Positions 63,152-64,000 of a stretch of DNA of 64,000 nt are shown here, piece after piece. Made by a program: the position numbers and the translations under genes. Position 1 is the stretch's first letter. Every line of letters begins with the position of its first letter. The stretch lies in assembly GCF_029026145.1 (NCBI RefSeq), contig NZ_CP119078.1, forward strand, positions 3,219,001-3,283,000, read 5' to 3'. The notes beneath the pieces were generated by a model. It was not told the origin of the DNA. It worked only from the letters and a program-made list of their open reading frames with translations, and searched no databases. The DNA is from Legionella cardiaca. Its GTDB lineage: Bacteria; Pseudomonadota; Gammaproteobacteria; Legionellales; Legionellaceae.

Positions 63152-64000
63152 GAATAGTCTGGTCACTCATACTTCTGAGTATTTCCTGTTGCAGCTATGC
63201 TTTTAGCTGGTCGGATTTATGGCTTACCAAAGATCAACAGGCCCAAACTTTGATGAAGAAGAAGCAATACAAAGAGGCAGAAGACACCTTTGAAAATCAG
63301 GCTTGGCGAGCGACTGCTGCCTATCGTGCTGAAAATTATAAAGAAGCGGCCAGATATTATGAGTCGCTGCAAAATGAACAAGGATTTTATAATCAAGGGA
63401 ACGCATTAGCAAAATTGGGACAATATGAAAAGGCTATTAAGGCTTATGATAAAGCATTAGCTTTAAATCCCAATAATAAGGATGCACAGTATAATCGTAA
63501 TTTAGTGAAAGAATTATTAAAAAATAAGAATCAACAACAAAATAAAGACCAGCAGCAAAATCAGGGACAGCAAGGTCAAAATCAGCAAAATAAAGATCAG
63601 CAGCAAAATCAGGGACAGCAAGGTCAAAATCAGCAAAATAAAGATCAGCAACAAAATCAGGGGCAGCAAGGTCAAACTCAGCAAAATAAAGATCAGCAAC
63701 AAAATCAGGGACAGCAAGATCAAAATCAGCAAAATAAAGATCAGCAACAAAATCAGGGACAGCAAGATCAAAATCAGCAAAATAAAGATCAGCAGCAAAA
63801 TCAGGGACAGCAAGATCAAAATCAACGGAATAAAGAGCAACAACAAAATAAAAATCAACAGGCTGAAGATCAGAAAAAAACACAGGGAACTAAATCCCCA
63901 GACAAACAAAAAGGAACACCTAAAGATGCGGCTGAAGAGTTGGCAGTAGAACGTGAAAAACAACAGGCAAAAGAGCAATGGTTACGGTTAATTCCGGATG
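63148..64000 (+). CDS. batC: BatC-like TPR protein with Gln/Asn repeats (3'-truncated by window end)
   Basis: The reading frame runs to the edge of the window (284 codons visible, no stop). A signal peptide (MRIVWSLILLSISCCSYAF) is followed by TPR helices (residues ~30-115: AAYRAENYKEAARYYESLQN, GNALAKLGQYEKAIKAYDKALALNPNN). About 100 residues of a Gln-rich 16-residue repeat follow, then a Lys/Glu-rich linker and the conserved end WLRLIPD, the usual C-terminal motif of BatC. It starts at ATG 63148, overlapping batB by ATGA. It would be a periplasmic scaffold of the Bat complex. Confidence 0.85.
   Translation, partial: MRIVWSLILLSISCCSYAFSWSDLWLTKDQQAQTLMKKKQYKEAEDTFENQAWRATAAYRAENYKEAARYYESLQNEQGFYNQGNALAKLGQYEKAIKAYDKALALNPNNKDAQYNRNLVKELLKNKNQQQNKDQQQNQGQQGQNQQNKDQQQNQGQQGQNQQNKDQQQNQGQQGQTQQNKDQQQNQGQQDQNQQNKDQQQNQGQQDQNQQNKDQQQNQGQQDQNQRNKEQQQNKNQQAEDQKKTQGTKSPDKQKGTPKDAAEELAVEREKQQAKEQWLRLIPD
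63535..63822 (+). repeat. Six tandem 48-bp repeats in batC
   Basis: Six nearly identical units, each encoding QQNKDQQQNQGQQGQN or a close variant (D for G at position 14 in the last three; T for N at position 16 in the third). A degenerate seventh unit follows. Few synonymous changes point to recent expansion. The copy number is likely to vary among strains. Confidence 0.95.

Noticed and set aside
63535-63822. Regular 48-bp repeats considered as a CRISPR array
   Set aside because: There are no unique spacers; the units are contiguous, in frame and part of batC.
63437-63978. Two long minus-strand frames opposite batC, rich in Leu/Ile and in Asp/Phe/Ala repeats
   Set aside because: They are the antisense reading of the CAA/CAG/AAT repeat array; neither has a ribosome-binding site, and the plus strand has a clear BatC frame.

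Overview
The window is a Legionella-type gammaproteobacterial chromosome segment. Evidence: low G+C by eye; tandem Legionella major outer-membrane proteins (the first starts almost like MompS); an LbtU-type porin; and several genes that look like host-directed effectors (patatin-like phospholipase, OTU-like cysteine protease, macrodomain-like protein, a 4228-residue giant protein) lying between ordinary housekeeping genes. I cannot name the species. No rRNA, tRNA, CRISPR array or complete insertion sequence was seen.

Layout. 0.2-5.0 kb: a patatin-like phospholipase convergent with an ACP / acyl-adenylating ligase / PlsC-acyltransferase fusion. 5.3-12.1 kb: a secreted papain-type protease, an SLC13-type permease coupled to a membrane-anchored ligand-binding protein, and a three-gene overlapping operon (retropepsin-like protease, transglutaminase-like 7TM protein, RimK-like ATP-grasp ligase). 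12.5-18.8 kb: an internally triplicated membrane protein, a DUF4254 protein, aldo/keto reductase, DinB, a YaiI-type protein and a small secreted protein. 18.8-29 kb: rnr-rlmB, a YbaL-type antiporter, GNAT-argD, sodB, grxD-ahpC and rnt-pyrC. 29-36.6 kb: envelope genes (motY, two MOMPs, LbtU-type porin, NfeD-slipin pair). 36.7-49.4 kb: one giant gene. 49.5-58.6 kb: dcd, macrodomain-like gene, ihfB, a DOT1-like methyltransferase with a coiled-coil membrane partner, alpha/beta hydrolase, OTU-like protease, a CBS-like beta-synthase, lipoprotein, rpiA and a lone receiver domain. 58.8-64 kb: a MoxR-DUF58-DUF4381-BatA-BatB-BatC operon running off the end.

The most unusual object is the giant protein at 36687-49373. 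It has SF2-helicase-like motifs (PGGGKS, DEVH, SGTP, a GTDI / QGNMRFRG region and a Gln/Glu/Val-rich linker) in the order I recall for the giant DUF3638/DUF3645 proteins of fungi and other eukaryotes. An N-terminal domain has conserved-looking His and Cys, and the C-terminus carries three helical super-repeats of about 275 residues. Other points worth a look are a short palindromic (MITE-like) repeat family with TAGACTTCTTCGGAAATTCT ends, a second dispersed repeat family, a perfect 17-bp inverted repeat inside the nfeD-like gene, and a GNAT gene whose conserved N-terminus lies upstream of any ATG/GTG/TTG/CTG codon.
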